The position numbers and the translations under genes are program-made. A stretch of DNA of 64,000 nucleotides from Mesostigma viride (taxonomy: Eukaryota > Streptophyta > Mesostigmatophyceae > Mesostigmatales > Mesostigmataceae), in the NCBI GenBank assembly GCA_009746045.1, contig RPFO01000065.1, positions 4,157,249 through 4,221,248 of the forward strand, read 5' to 3'. Under the pieces are notes generated by a model that did no database searches, was not told the origin of the DNA, and saw only the letters and a program-made list of their open reading frames with translations. Of this stretch, positions 49,784 to 61,862 are shown piece after piece; the stretch's first letter is position 1; each line of letters begins with the position of its first letter.

Positions 49784-49944
49784 TTGTGTGTGTGTGTTGT
49801 TCACGTGTGCGTGTGTGTGTTGTGTGTGTTGTGTGTGTTGTGCGTGTGCGTGTGCGTGTGCGTGTGCGTGTGCGTGTGCGTGTGCGTGTGCGTGTGCGTG
49901 TGTGTGTGTATATAATTTTTTGTTGTGTGTGTGTGTTGTGTGTT
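49784..49944. repeat. GT/GTGC-rich microsatellite leading into the minisatellite
   Basis: GT runs, then GTGTGC units, then a TATATAATTTTTTGTTG interruption and more GT. It may be the seed of the adjoining 40-bp repeat, whose unit includes GTGTGTGTGC. Confidence 0.9.
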
Positions 49945-52900
49945 GTACGTGCAAGGTGTATGTACATGTGTGTGCAGCCGGCCCTTGCGTGCGCGGTGTG
50001 TGTACGTTTCTGTGCAGCCGCCCCTTGCGTGCGCGGTGTATGTACGTGTGTGTGCATGCCGGCCCTTGCGTGCATGGTGTGTGTACGTGTGTGTGCAGCC
50101 GCCCCTTGCGTGCGCGGTGTATGTACATGTGTTTGCACTCGCCCATTGCGTGCGCGGTGTATGTACGTGTGTGTGCAGCCGCCCCTTGCGTGCGCGGTGG
50201 ATGTACGTGTGTGCGCACTCGCCCCTTGCGTGCGCGGTGTATGTACGTGTGTGTGCAGCCGCCCCTTGCGTGCGCGGTGTATGTACATGTGTGTGCATCC
50301 TTGTCCTTGCGTGCATGGTGTATGTACATGTGAGTGCCGTCGCCCCAACCGTGCATTGTGTATGTACGTGTGTGTGCAGCCGCCCCTTGCGTGCATGGTG
50401 TGTGTACATGTGTGTGCATCCTTGTCCTTGCGTGCATGGTGTATGTACATGTGTTTGCACTCGCCCCTTGCGTGCGCGGTGTGTGTACGTGTGTGTGCAG
50501 CCGCCCCTTGCGTGCATGGTGTGTGTACATGTGTGTGCATCCTTGTCCTTGCGTGCATGGTGTGTGTACATGTGTGTGCAGCCGCCCCTTGCGTGCGCGG
50601 TGGATGTACATGTGCGGGCAGTTGCCCCTTGCGTGCGCGGTGTATGTACATGTGTTTGCACTCGCCCCTTGCGTGCGCGGTGTATGTACATGTGTGTGCA
50701 GCCGCCCCTTGCGTGCATGGTGTATGTACATGTGCTTGCACTGGCCCCGTGCGTGCGCGGTGTATGTACGTGTGTGTGCAGCCGCCCCTTGCGTGCGCGG
50801 TGTATGTACGTGCGTGTGCAGCCGCCCCTTGCGTGCGCGGTGTATGTACATGTGTGTGCATCCTTGTCCTTGCGTGCGCGGTGTATGTACATGTGTTTGC
50901 ACTCGCCCCTTGCGTGCGCGGTGGATGTACATGTGTGTGCAGCCGCCCCTTGCGTGCATGGTTTATGTACATGTGTGTGCAGTCGCCGGCCCCGTGCGTG
51001 CGCAGTGGATGTACGTGTGTGTGCAGCCGCCCCGTGCGTGCATGGTGTGTGTACGTGTGTGTGCAGCAGCCCCTTGCGTGCGCGGTGTATGTACGTTTCT
51101 GTGCATGCCGGCCCTTGCGTGCATGGTGTATGTACATGTGCTTGCACTGGCCCCTTGCGTGCGCGGTGTATGTACGTGTGTGTGCAGCCCCCCTTGCGTG
51201 CGCGGTGTATGTACGTGTGTGCGCACTCGCCCCTTGCGTGCGCGGTGTATGTACGTGTGTGTGCAGCCGCCCCTTGCGTGCGCGGTGTATGTACATGTGT
51301 GTGCAGCCGCCCCTTGCGTGTGCGGTGGATGTACATGTGCGGGCAGTTGCCCCTTGCGTGCGCGGTGTATGTACATGTGTTTGCACTCGCCCCTTGCGTG
51401 CGCGGTGTATGTACATGTGTGTGCAGCCGCCCCTTGCGTGCATGGTGTATGTACATGTGCTTGCACTGGCCCCGTGCGTGCGCGGTGTATGTACGTGTGT
51501 GTGCAGCCGCCCCTTGCGTGCGCGGTGTATGTACGTGTGTGCGCACTCGCCCCTTGCGTGCGCGGTGTATGTACGTGTGTGTGCAGCCGCCCCTTGCGTG
51601 CGCGGTGTATGTACATGTGTGTGCATCCTTGTCCTTGCGTGCGCGGTGTATGTACATGTGTTTGCACTCGCCCCTTGCGTGCGCGGTGTATGTACATGTG
51701 TGTGCAGCCGCCCCTTGCGTGCATGGTTTATGTACATGTGTGTGCAGTCGCCCCGTGCGTGCGCAGTGTATGTACGTGTGTGTGCAGCCGCCCCTTGCGT
51801 GCGTGGTGTGTGTACATGTGAGTGCAGCCGCCCCTTGCGTGCGCGGTGTATGTACGTGTGTGTGCAGCAGCCCCTTGCGTGCTTTGTGTGTGTACATGTG
51901 TGTGAATCCTTGTCCTTGCGTGCATGGTGTGTGTACGTGTGTGTGCAGCCGCCCCTTGCGTGCATGGTGGATGTACATGTGAGTGCCGTTGCCCCTTGCG
52001 TGCGCGGTGTATGTACGTGTGTGTGCAGCCGTCCCTTAATTGCGTGCGCGGTGTGTGTACGTGTGTGTGCACTCGCCCCTTGCGTGCGCGGTGTATGTAC
52101 GTGTGTGCAGCCGCCCCTTGCGTGCGCGGTGTATGCCAGTGTGTGTGCATGCCGGCCCTTGCGTGCAAGGTGGTGTGTAAGTGTGTGTGCAGCCCCTTGC
52201 GTGCATGGTGTATGTACGTGTGTGTGCAGCCGGCCCTTGCGTGCATGGTGTGTGTACATGTGAGTGCAGCCGTCCCTTCCGTGCATGGTGTGTGTACGTG
52301 TGTGTGCAGTTGCCCCTTGCGTGCGCAGTGTATGTACGTGTGTGTGCATGCCGGCCCTTGCGTGCATGGTGTGTGTACGTGTGTGTGCAGTTGCCCCTTG
52401 CATGCGCGGTGTATGTACATGTGAGTGCAGCCGCCCAAGAGTATGTACATGTGAGTGCCGTCGCCCCTAATTGCGTGCATTGTGTGTGTAAGTGTGTGTG
52501 CAGCAGCCCCTTGCGTGCGCGGTGTATGTACGTGTGTGTGCAGCCGCCCCTTGCGTGCATGGTGTATGTCCATGTGAGTGCCGTTGCCCCTTGCGTGCGC
52601 GGTGTATGTACGTGTGTGTGCAGCCGTCCCTTAATTGCGTGCGCGGTGGATGTACATGTGCGGGCAGTTGCCCCTTGCGTGCGCGGTGTATGTACGTGTG
52701 TGTGCAGCCGTCCCTTGCGTGCGCGGTGTATGTACGTGTGTGTGCAGCCGCCCCTTGCGTGCATGGTGAGTGTAAGTGTGTGTGCAGCAGCCCCTTGCGT
52801 GCGCAGTGTATGTACGTGTGTGTGCAGCCGCCCCTTGCGTGCGCGGTGTGTGTATACTGTGTGTGCATGCCGGCCCTTGCGTGCATGGTGTGTGTACGTG

Positions 52901-55900
52901 TGTGTGCAGCCGCCCCTTGCGTGCGCGGTGTGTGTACGTGTGTGTGCACTCGCCCCTTGCGTGCGCGGTGGATGTACAGGTGTGTGCAGCCGCCCCTTGC
53001 GTGCATGGTGTATGTACATGTGTGTGCAGCCGCCCCTTGCGTGCGCGGTGGATGTACATGTGTGTGCAGCCGAACCTTGCGTGCATGGTGTGTGTACCTG
53101 TGCGTGAAGTCGCTCCTTGCGTGCATGGTGTGTGTACGTGTGTGTGCAGCCGCCCCTTGCGTGCATGGTGTATGTACATGTGAGTGCCGTTGCCCCTTGC
53201 GTGCGCGGTGTATGTACGTGTGTGTGCAGCCGTCCCTTAATTGCGTGCGCGGTGTGTGTACGTGTGTGTGCACTCGCCCCTTGCGTGCGCGGTGTATGTA
53301 CGTGTGTGCAGCCGCCCCTTGCGTGCGCGGTGTATGCCAGTGTGTGTGCATGCCGGCCCTTGCGTGCAAGGTGTGTGTAAGTGTGTGTGCAGCCCCTTGC
53401 GTGCATGGTGTATGTACGTGTGTGTGCAGCTGCCCCTTGCGTGCGCGGTGTGTGTACGTGTGTGTGCAGCCGCCCCGTGGTTGCGCGGTGTATGTACATG
53501 TGTGTGCAGTTGCCCCTTGCGTGCGCGGTGTATGTACGTGTGTGTGCAGCCGCCCCTTGCGTGCGCGGTGTAGGTACGTGTGTGTGCAGCCGCCCCAAGC
53601 GTGCGCGGTGTGTGTACATGTGTGTGCAGTTGCCCCTTGCGTGCGCGGTGTATGTACGTGTGTGTGCAGCCGCCCCGTGGTTGCGCGGTGTATGTACATG
53701 TGTGTGCAGTTGCCCCTTGCGTGCGCGGTGTATGTACGTGTGTGTGCAGCCGCCCCTTGCGTGCAAGGTGTAGGTACGTGTGTGTGCAGCCGCCCCAAGC
53801 GTGCGCGGTGTGTGTACATGTGTGTGCAGTTGCCCCTTGCGTGCGCGGTGTGTGTACGTGTGTGTGCAGCCGCCCCTTGCGTGCGCGGTGTATGTACGTG
53901 TGTGTGCAGTTGCCCCTTGCGTGCGCGGTGGTTTTTCGTGTGTGTGCAGCCGGCCCTTGCGTGCGCGGTGTGTGTACATGTGAGTGCAGCTGCCCCAAGC
54001 GTGCGCGGTGTGTGTACATGTGTGTGCAGTTGCCCCTTGCGTGCGCGGTGGATGTACGTGTGTGTGCAGCCGCCCCTTGCGTGCGCGGTGTATTTACGTG
54101 TGTGTGCAGCCGCCCCAAGCGTGCGCGGTGTGTGTACGTGTGTGTGCAGTTGCCCCTTGCGTGCGCGGTGTGTGTACATGTGTGTGCAGTTGCCCCTTGC
54201 GTGCGCGGTGTATGTACATGTGTGTGCAGTTGCCCCTTGCGTGCGCGGTGTATGTACGTGTGTGTGCAGCCGCCCCTTGCGTGCGCGGTGTAGGTACGTG
54301 TGTGTGCAGCCGCCCCAAGCGTGCGCGTGTGTGTACATGTGTGTGCAGTTGCCCCTTGCGTGCGCGGTGTGTGTACGTGTGTGTGCAGCCGCCCCTTGCG
54401 TGCGCGGTGGATGTACGTGTGTGTGCAGTTGCCCCTTGCGTGCGCGGTGGATGTACGTGTGTGTGCAGCCGCCCCTTGCGTGCGCGGTGTGTGTACATGT
54501 GAGTGCAGCTGCCCCAAGCGTGCGCGGTGTGTGTACATGTGTGTGCAGTTGCCCCTTGCGTGCGCGGTGGATGTACGTGTGTGTGCAGCCGCCCCTTGCG
54601 TGCGCGGTGTAGGTACGTGTGTGTGCAGCCGCCCCAAGCGTGCGCGGTGTGTGTACGTGTGTGTGCAGTTGCCCCTTGCGTGCGCGGTGTGTGTACATGT
54701 GTGTGCAGTTGCCCCTTGCGTGCGCGGTGTATGTACGTGTGTGTGCAGCCGGCCCTTGCGTGCGCGGTGGATGTACGTGTGTGTGCAGCCGGCCCTTGCG
54801 TGCATGGTGTGTGTACGTGTGTGTGCAGCCGGCCCTTGCGTGCGCGGTGGATGTACATGTGTGTGCAGTCGCCCCTTGCGTGCGCGGTGTGTGTACGTGT
54901 GTGTGCAGCCGCCCCTTGCGTGCGCGGTGGATGTACGTGTGTGTGCAGTTGCCCCTTGCGTGCGCGGTGGATGTACGTGTGTGTGCAGCCGCCCCTTGCG
55001 TGCGCGGTGTGTGTACATGTGAGTGCAGCTGCCCCAAGCGTGCGCGGTGTGTGTACATGTGTGTGCAGTTGCCCCTTGCGTGCGCGGTGGATGTACGTGT
55101 GTGTGCAGCCGCCCCTTGCGTGCGCGGTGTAGGTACGTGTGTGTGCAGCCGCCCCAAGCGTGCGCGGGGGATGTACGTGTGTGTGCAGCCGGCCCTTGCG
55201 TGCATGGTGTGTGTACGTGTGTGTGCAGCCGCCCCTTGCGTGCGCGGTGTAGGTACGTGTGTGTGCAGCCGCCCCAAGCGTGCGCGGTGTAGGTACGTGT
55301 GTGTGCAGTTGCCCCTTGCGTGCGCGGTGTAGGTACATGTGTGTGCAGTTGCCCCTTGCGTGCGCGGTGTATGTACATGTGTGTGCAGTTGCCCCTTGCG
55401 TGCGCGGTGTATGTACGTGTGTGTGCAGCCGCCCCTTGCGTGCGCGGTGTAGGTACGTGTGTGTGCAGCCGCCCCAAGCGTGCGCGGTGTGTGTACATGT
55501 GTGTGCAGTTGCCCCTTGCGTGCGCGGTGTGTGTACGTGTGTGTGCAGCCGCCCCTTGCGTGCGCGGTGGATGTACGTGTGTGTGCAGTTGCCCCTTGCG
55601 TGCGCGGTGGATGTACGTGTGTGTGCAGCCGGCCCTTGCGTGCATGGTGTGTGTACGTGTGTGTGCAGCCGCCCCTTGCGTGCGCGGTGTAGGTACGTGT
55701 GTGTGCAGCCGCCCCAAGCGTGCGCGGTGTAGGTACGTGTGTGTGCAGTTGCCCCTTGCGTGCGCGGTGTAGGTACATGTGTGTGCAGTTGCCCCTTGCG
55801 TGCGCGGTGTATGTACATGTGTGTGCAGTTGCCCCTTGCGTGCGCGGTGTATGTACGTGTGTGTGCAGCCGCCCCTTGCGTGCGCGGTGTGTGTACGTGT

Positions 55901-58900
55901 GTGTGCAGCCGCCCCTTGCGTGCGCGGTGTATGTACGTGTGTGTGCAGCTGCCCCAAGCGTGCGCGGTGTGTGTACATGTGTGTGCAGTTGCCCCTTGCG
56001 TGCGCGGTGGACGTACGTGTGTGTGCATGCCGGCAATTGCGTGCATGGTGTGTGTACGTGTGTGTGCAGCCGCCCCTTGCGTGCGCGGTGTGTGTACGTG
56101 TGTGTGCATGCCGGCAATTGCGTGCATGGTGTGTGTACGTGTGTGTGCAGCCGGCCCTTGCGTGCGCGGTGTGTGTACATGTGAGTGCAGCTGCCCCAAG
56201 CGTGCGCGGTGTGTGTACATGTGTGTGCAGTTGCCCCTTGCGTGCGCGGTGGATGTACGTGTGTGTGCATGCCGGCAATTGCGTGCATGGTGTGTGTACG
56301 TGTGTGTGCAGCCGCCCCTTGCGTGCGCGGTGTGTGTACGTGTGTGTGCACTCGCCCCTTGCGTGCGCGGTGGATGTACATGTGTGTGCAGCCGCCCCTT
56401 GCGTGCATGGTGTATGTACATGTGTTTGCACTCGCCCCTTGCGTGCGCGGTGGATGTACATGTGTGTGCAGCCGAACCTTGCGTGCATGGTGTGTGTACC
56501 TGTGCGTGAAGTCGCTCCTTGCGTGCATGGTGTGTGTACGTGTGTGTGCAGCCGCCCCTTGCGTGCATGGTGTATGTACATGTGAGTGCTGTTGCCCCTT
56601 GCGTGCGCGGTGTATGTACGTGTGTGTGCAGCCGTCCCTTAATTGCGTGCGCGGTGTGTGTACGTGTGTGTGCAGCCGCCCCTTGCGTGCATGGTGAGTG
56701 TACCTGTGCGTGAAGTCGCTCCTTGCGTGCATGGTGTGTGTACGTGTGTGTGCAGCCGCCCCTTGCGTGCATGGTGTATGTACATGTGAGTGCCGTTGCC
56801 CCAAGCGTGCATTGTGTGTGTAAGTGTGTGTGCAGCCGGCCCTTGCGTGCATGGTGTGTGTACATGTGAGTGCAGCCGGCCCTTGCGTGCATGGTGTGTG
56901 TACGTGTGTGTGCAGTTGCCCCTTGCGTGCGCGGTGGATGTACGTGTGTGTGCAGCCGGCCCTTGCGTGCGCGGTGTGTGTACATGTGAGTGCAGCCGCC
57001 CCAAGCGTGTGTACATGTGTGTGCAGTTGCCCCTTGCGTGCGCAGTGGATGTACGTGCGTGTGCATGCCGGCAATTGCGTGCATGGTGTGTGTACGTGTG
57101 TGTGCAGCCGCCCCTTGCGTGCGCGGTGTGTGTACGTGTGTGTGCACTCGCCCCTTGCGTGCGCGGTGTATGTACGTGTGTGCAGCCGCCCCTTGCGTGC
57201 GCGGTGTATGCCAGTGTGTGTGCATGCCGGCCCTTGCGTGCAAGGTGTGTGTAAGTGTGTGTGCAGCCCCTTGCGTGCATGGTGTATGTACGTGTGTGTG
57301 CAGCTGCCCCTTGCGTGCGCGGTGTGTGTACGTGTGTGTGCAGCCGCCCCAAGCGTGCGCGGTGTATGTACGTGTGTGTGCAGCCGGCCCTTGCGTGCAT
57401 GGTGTGTGTACGTGTGTGTGCAGCCGGCCCTTGCGTGCGCGGTGGATGTACATGTGTGTGCAGTCGCCCCTTGCGTGCGCGGTGTAGGTATACGTATGTG
57501 TGCAGCCGCCCCTTGCGTGCGCGGTGTAGGTACGTGTGTGTGCAGCCGCCCCAAGCGTGCGCGGTGTATGTACGTGTGTGTGCAGCCGCCCCTTGCGTGC
57601 GCGGTGGATGTACGTGTGTGTGCAGCCACCCCTTGCGTGCGCGGTGTATTTACGTGTGTGTGCAGCCGCCCCAAGCGTGCGCGGTGTGTGTACGTGTGTG
57701 TGCAGTTGCCCCTTGCGTGCGCGGTGTGTGTACATGTGTGTGCAGTTGCCCCTTGCGTGCGCGGTGGATGTACGTGTGTGTGCAGCCGCCCCTTGCGTGC
57801 GCGGTGTATTTACGTGTGTGTGCAGCCGCCCCAAGCGTGCGCGGTGTGTGTACGTGTGTGTGCAGTTGCCCCTTGCGTGCGCGGTGTGTGTACATGTGTG
57901 TGCAGTTGCCCCTTGCGTGCGCGGTGTATGTACATGTGTGTGCAGTTGCCCCTTGCGTGCGCGGTGTATGTACGTGTGTGTGCAGCCGCCCCTTGCGTGC
58001 GCGGTGTAGGTACGTGTGTGTGCAGCCGCCCCAAGCGTGCGCGGTGTGTGTACATGTGTGTGCAGTTGCCCCTTGCGTGCGCGGTGTGTGTACGTGTGTG
58101 TGCAGCCGCCCCTTGCGTGCGCGGTGGATGTACGTGTGTGTGCAGTTGCCCCTTGCGTGCGCGGTGGATGTACGTGTGTGTGCAGCCGCCCCTTGCGTGC
58201 GCGGTGTGTGTACATGTGAGTGCAGCTGCCCCAAGCGTGCGCGGTGTGTGTACATGTGTGTGCAGTTGCCCCTTGCGTGCGCGGTGGATGTACGTGTGTG
58301 TGCAGCCGCCCCTTGCGTGCGCGGTGTATGTACGTGCGTGTGCAGCCGCCCCTTGCGTGCGCGGTGTATGTACATGTGTGTGCATCCTTGCCTTGCGTGC
58401 GCGGTGTATGTACATGTGTTTGCACTCGCCCCTTGCGTGCGCGGTGGATGTACATGTGTGTGCAGCCGCCCCTTGCGTGCATGGTTTATGTACATGTGTG
58501 TGCAGTCGCCCCCCGTGCGTGCGCAGTGGATGTACGTGTGTGTGCAGCCGCCCCGTGCGTGCATGGTGTGTGTACGTGTGTGTGCAGCAGCCCCTTGCGT
58601 GCGCGGTGTATGTACGTTTCTGTGCATGCCGGCCCTTGCGTGCATGGTGTATGTACATGTGTTGCACTGGCCCCTTGCGTGCGCGGTGTATGTACGTGTG
58701 TGTGCAGCCCCCCTTGCGTGCGCGGTGTATGTACGTGTGTGCGCACTCGCCCCTTGCGTGCGCGGTGTATGTACGTGTGTGTGCATGCCGGCAATTGCGT
58801 GCATGGTGTGTGTACGTGTGTGTGCAGCCGCCCCTTGCGTGCGCGGTGTGTGTACGTGTGTGTGCACTCGCCCCTTGCGTGCGCGGTGGATGTACATGTG

Positions 58901-61862
58901 TGTGCAGCCGCCCTTGCGTGTGCGGTGGATGTACATGTGTGTGCAGCCGCCCCGTGCGTGCATGGTGTGTGTACGTGTGTGTGCAGCAGCCCCTTGCGTG
59001 CGCGGTGTATGTACGTTTCTGTGCATGCCGGCCCTTGCGTGCATGGTGTATGTACATGTGCTTGCACTGGCCCCTTGCGTGCGCGGTGTATGTACGTGTG
59101 TGTGCAGCCCCCCTTGCGTGCGCGGTGTATGTACGTGTGTGCGCACTCGCCCCAAGCGTGCGCGGTGTATGTACGTGTGTGTGCAGCCGCCCCAAGCGTG
59201 CGCGGTGTGTGTACATGTGAGTGCAGCTGCCCCAAGCGTGCGCGGTGTGTGTACATGTGTGTGCAGTTGCCCCTTGCGTGCGCGGTGGATGTACGTGTGT
59301 GTGCATGCCGGCAATTGCGTGCATGGTGTGTGTACGTGTGTGTGCAGCCGCCCCTTGCGTGCGCGGTGTGTGTACGTGTGTGTGCACTCGCCCCTTGCGT
59401 GCGCGGTGTGTGTACAGGTGTGTGCAGCCGCCCCTTGCGTGCATGGTGTATGTACATGTGTGTGCAGCCGCCCCTTGCGTGCGCGGTGGATGTACATGTG
59501 TGTGCAGCCGAACCTTGCGTGCATGGTGTGTGTACCTGTGCGTGAAGTCGCTCCTTGCGTGCATGGTGTGTGTACGTGTGTGTGCAGCCACCCCTTTCGT
59601 GCGCGGTGTATGTACATGTGAGTGCCGTCGCCCCAAGCGTGCATTTTGTGTGTAAGTGTGTGTGCAGCAGCCCCTTGCGTGCGCGGTGTATGTACGTGTG
59701 TGTGCAGCCGCCCCGTGGTTGCGCGGTGGATGTACATGTGAGTGGAGCCGGTCCTTGCGTGCGCGGTGTATTTACGTGTGTGTGCAGCCGCCCCAAGCGT
59801 GCGCGGTGTGTGTACGTGTGTGTGCAGTTGCCCCTTGCGTGCGCGGTGTGTGTACATGTGTGTGCAGTTGCCCCTTGCGTGCGCGGTGGATGTACGTGTG
59901 TGTGCAGCCGCCCCTTGCGTGCGCGGTGTATTTACGTGTGTGTGCAGCCGCCCCAAGCGTGCGCGGTGTGTGTACGTGTGTGTGCAGTTGCCCCTTGCGT
60001 GCGCGGTGTGTGTACATGTGTGTGCAGTTGCCCCTTGCGTGCGCGGTGTATGTACATGTGTGTGCAGTTGCCCCTTGCGTGCGCGGTGTATGTACGTGTG
60101 TGTGCAGCCGCCCCTTGCGTGCGCGGTGTAGGTACGTGTGTGTGCAGCCGCCCCAAGCGTGCGCGGTGTGTGTACATGTGTGTGCAGTTGCCCCTTGCGT
60201 GCGCGGTGTGTGTACGTGTGTGTGCAGCCGCCCCTTGCGTGCGCGGTGGATGTACGTGTGTGTGCAGTTGCCCCTTGCGTGCGCGGTGGATGTACGTGTG
60301 TGTGCAGCCGCCCCTGCGTGCGCGGTGTGTGTACATGTGAGTGCAGCTGCCCCAAGCGTGCGCGGTGTGTGTACATGTGTGTGCAGTTGCCCCTTGCGTG
60401 CGCGGTGGATGTACGTGTGTGTGCAGCCGCCCCTTGCGTGCGCGGTGTATGTACGTGCGTGTGCAGCCGCCCCTTGCGTGCGCGGTGTATGTACATGTGT
60501 GTGCATCCTTGTCCTTGCGTGCGCGGTGTATGTACATGTGTTTGCACTCGCCCTTGCGTGCGCGGTGGATGTACATGTGTGTGCAGCCGCCCCTTGCGTG
60601 CATGGTTTATGTACATGTGTGTGCAGTCGCCGGCCCCGTGCGTGCGCAGTGGATGTACGTGTGTGGCAGCCGCCCCGTGCGTGCATGGTGTGTGTACGTG
60701 TGTGTGCAGCAGCCCCTTGCGTGCGCGGTGTATGTACGTTTCTGTGCATGCCGGCCCTTGCGTGCATGGTGTATGTACATGTGCTTGCACTGGCCCCTTG
60801 CGTGCGCGGTGTATGTACGTGTGTGTGCAGCCCCCCTTGCGTGCGCGGTGTATGTACGTGTGTGCGCACTCGCCCCTTGCGTGCGCGGTGTATGTACGTG
60901 TGTGTGCATGCCGGCAATTGCGTGCATGGTGTGTGTACGTGTGTGTGCAGCCGCCCCAAGCGTGCGGCGGTGTGTGTACGTGTGTGTGCACTCGCCCCTT
61001 GCGTGCGCGGTGGATGTACATGTGTGTGCAGCCGCCCCTTGCGTGCATGGTGTATGTCCATGTGTGGGCAGTTGCCCCTTGCGTGCGCGGCGTATGTACA
61101 TGTTTTGCACTCGCCCCTTGCGTGCATGGTGTATGTATGTGTGTGTGCAGCCGCCCTGCCGTGCGCGGTGGATGTACGTGTGTGTGCAGCACACCCCTTT
61201 CGTGTCGCTGGTTGTGTACATGTGAGTGCCGTCGCCCCAAGCGTGCATTTTGTGTGTAAGTGTGTGTGCAGCAGCCCCTTGCGTGCGCGGTGTATGTTAC
61301 TGTGTGTGCAGCCGCCCCGTGGTTTGCGCGGTGATGTACATGTGAGTGGAGCCGGTCCTTGCGTGCGCGGTGTATGTACGTGTGTTGTGCAGCGCCCCTG
61401 CGTGCGCGGTTGTAGGTAACGTATTGTGCAGCCGCCCCTTGCGTGCGCGGTGTATGTACGTGTGTGTGCAGCCGCTCCAAGCGTGCGCGGTGTGTGTACA
61501 GTGAGTGCAGCTGCCCCAAGCGTGCGCGGTGTGTGTATATGTGTGCAGTTGCCCCTTTGCGTGCGCGGTGGATGTACGTGTGTGTGGCATGCCGGCAATT
61601 GCGTGCATGGTGTGTGTACGTGTGTGTGCAGCCGCCCCTTGCGTGCGCGGTAATGTGTGTGTACATGTGAGTGCCGCGCCCAAGCGCATTTTGTGTGTAA
61701 GTGTGTGTGCAGCCGCCCCTTGCCGTGCGCGGTGTAGGTACGTTGTGTTGCAGCAGCCCAAGCGTGCGCGTGTGATTATGTACGTGTGAGTGTGCAGCCG
61801 CCCCAAGCGTGCGCGGTGTGTGTACATGTGAGTGCAGCTGCCCCAAGCGTGCGCGGTGTGTT
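49945..61862. repeat. 40-bp minisatellite, about 298 copies (11.9 kb)
   Basis: The unit combines GTGCGCGGTGTATGTACGTG and TGTGTGCAGCCGCCCCTTGC. Variable positions: GCG/ATG after GTGC, TAT/GAT/TGT before GTAC, GTACGTG/GTACATG, and GCAGCCG/GCAGTTG/GCACTCG/GCATGCCGG/GCATCCTTG. As 40 is not a multiple of 3 and the unit has no stop in any phase on either strand, all six frames stay open for hundreds to over 1,700 codons. These ORFs are consequences of the unit, with no splice, start or domain evidence for coding. Confidence 0.97.
60950..61862. other. Indel-rich right end of the minisatellite
   Basis: Units that elsewhere keep 40 bp lose or gain single bases here (GTGCGGCGGTG near 60963, GGTAATGTG near 61650, CATGTTTTGC near 61100). 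It looks like uncorrected long-read consensus, or a decaying array edge. Confidence 0.6.
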
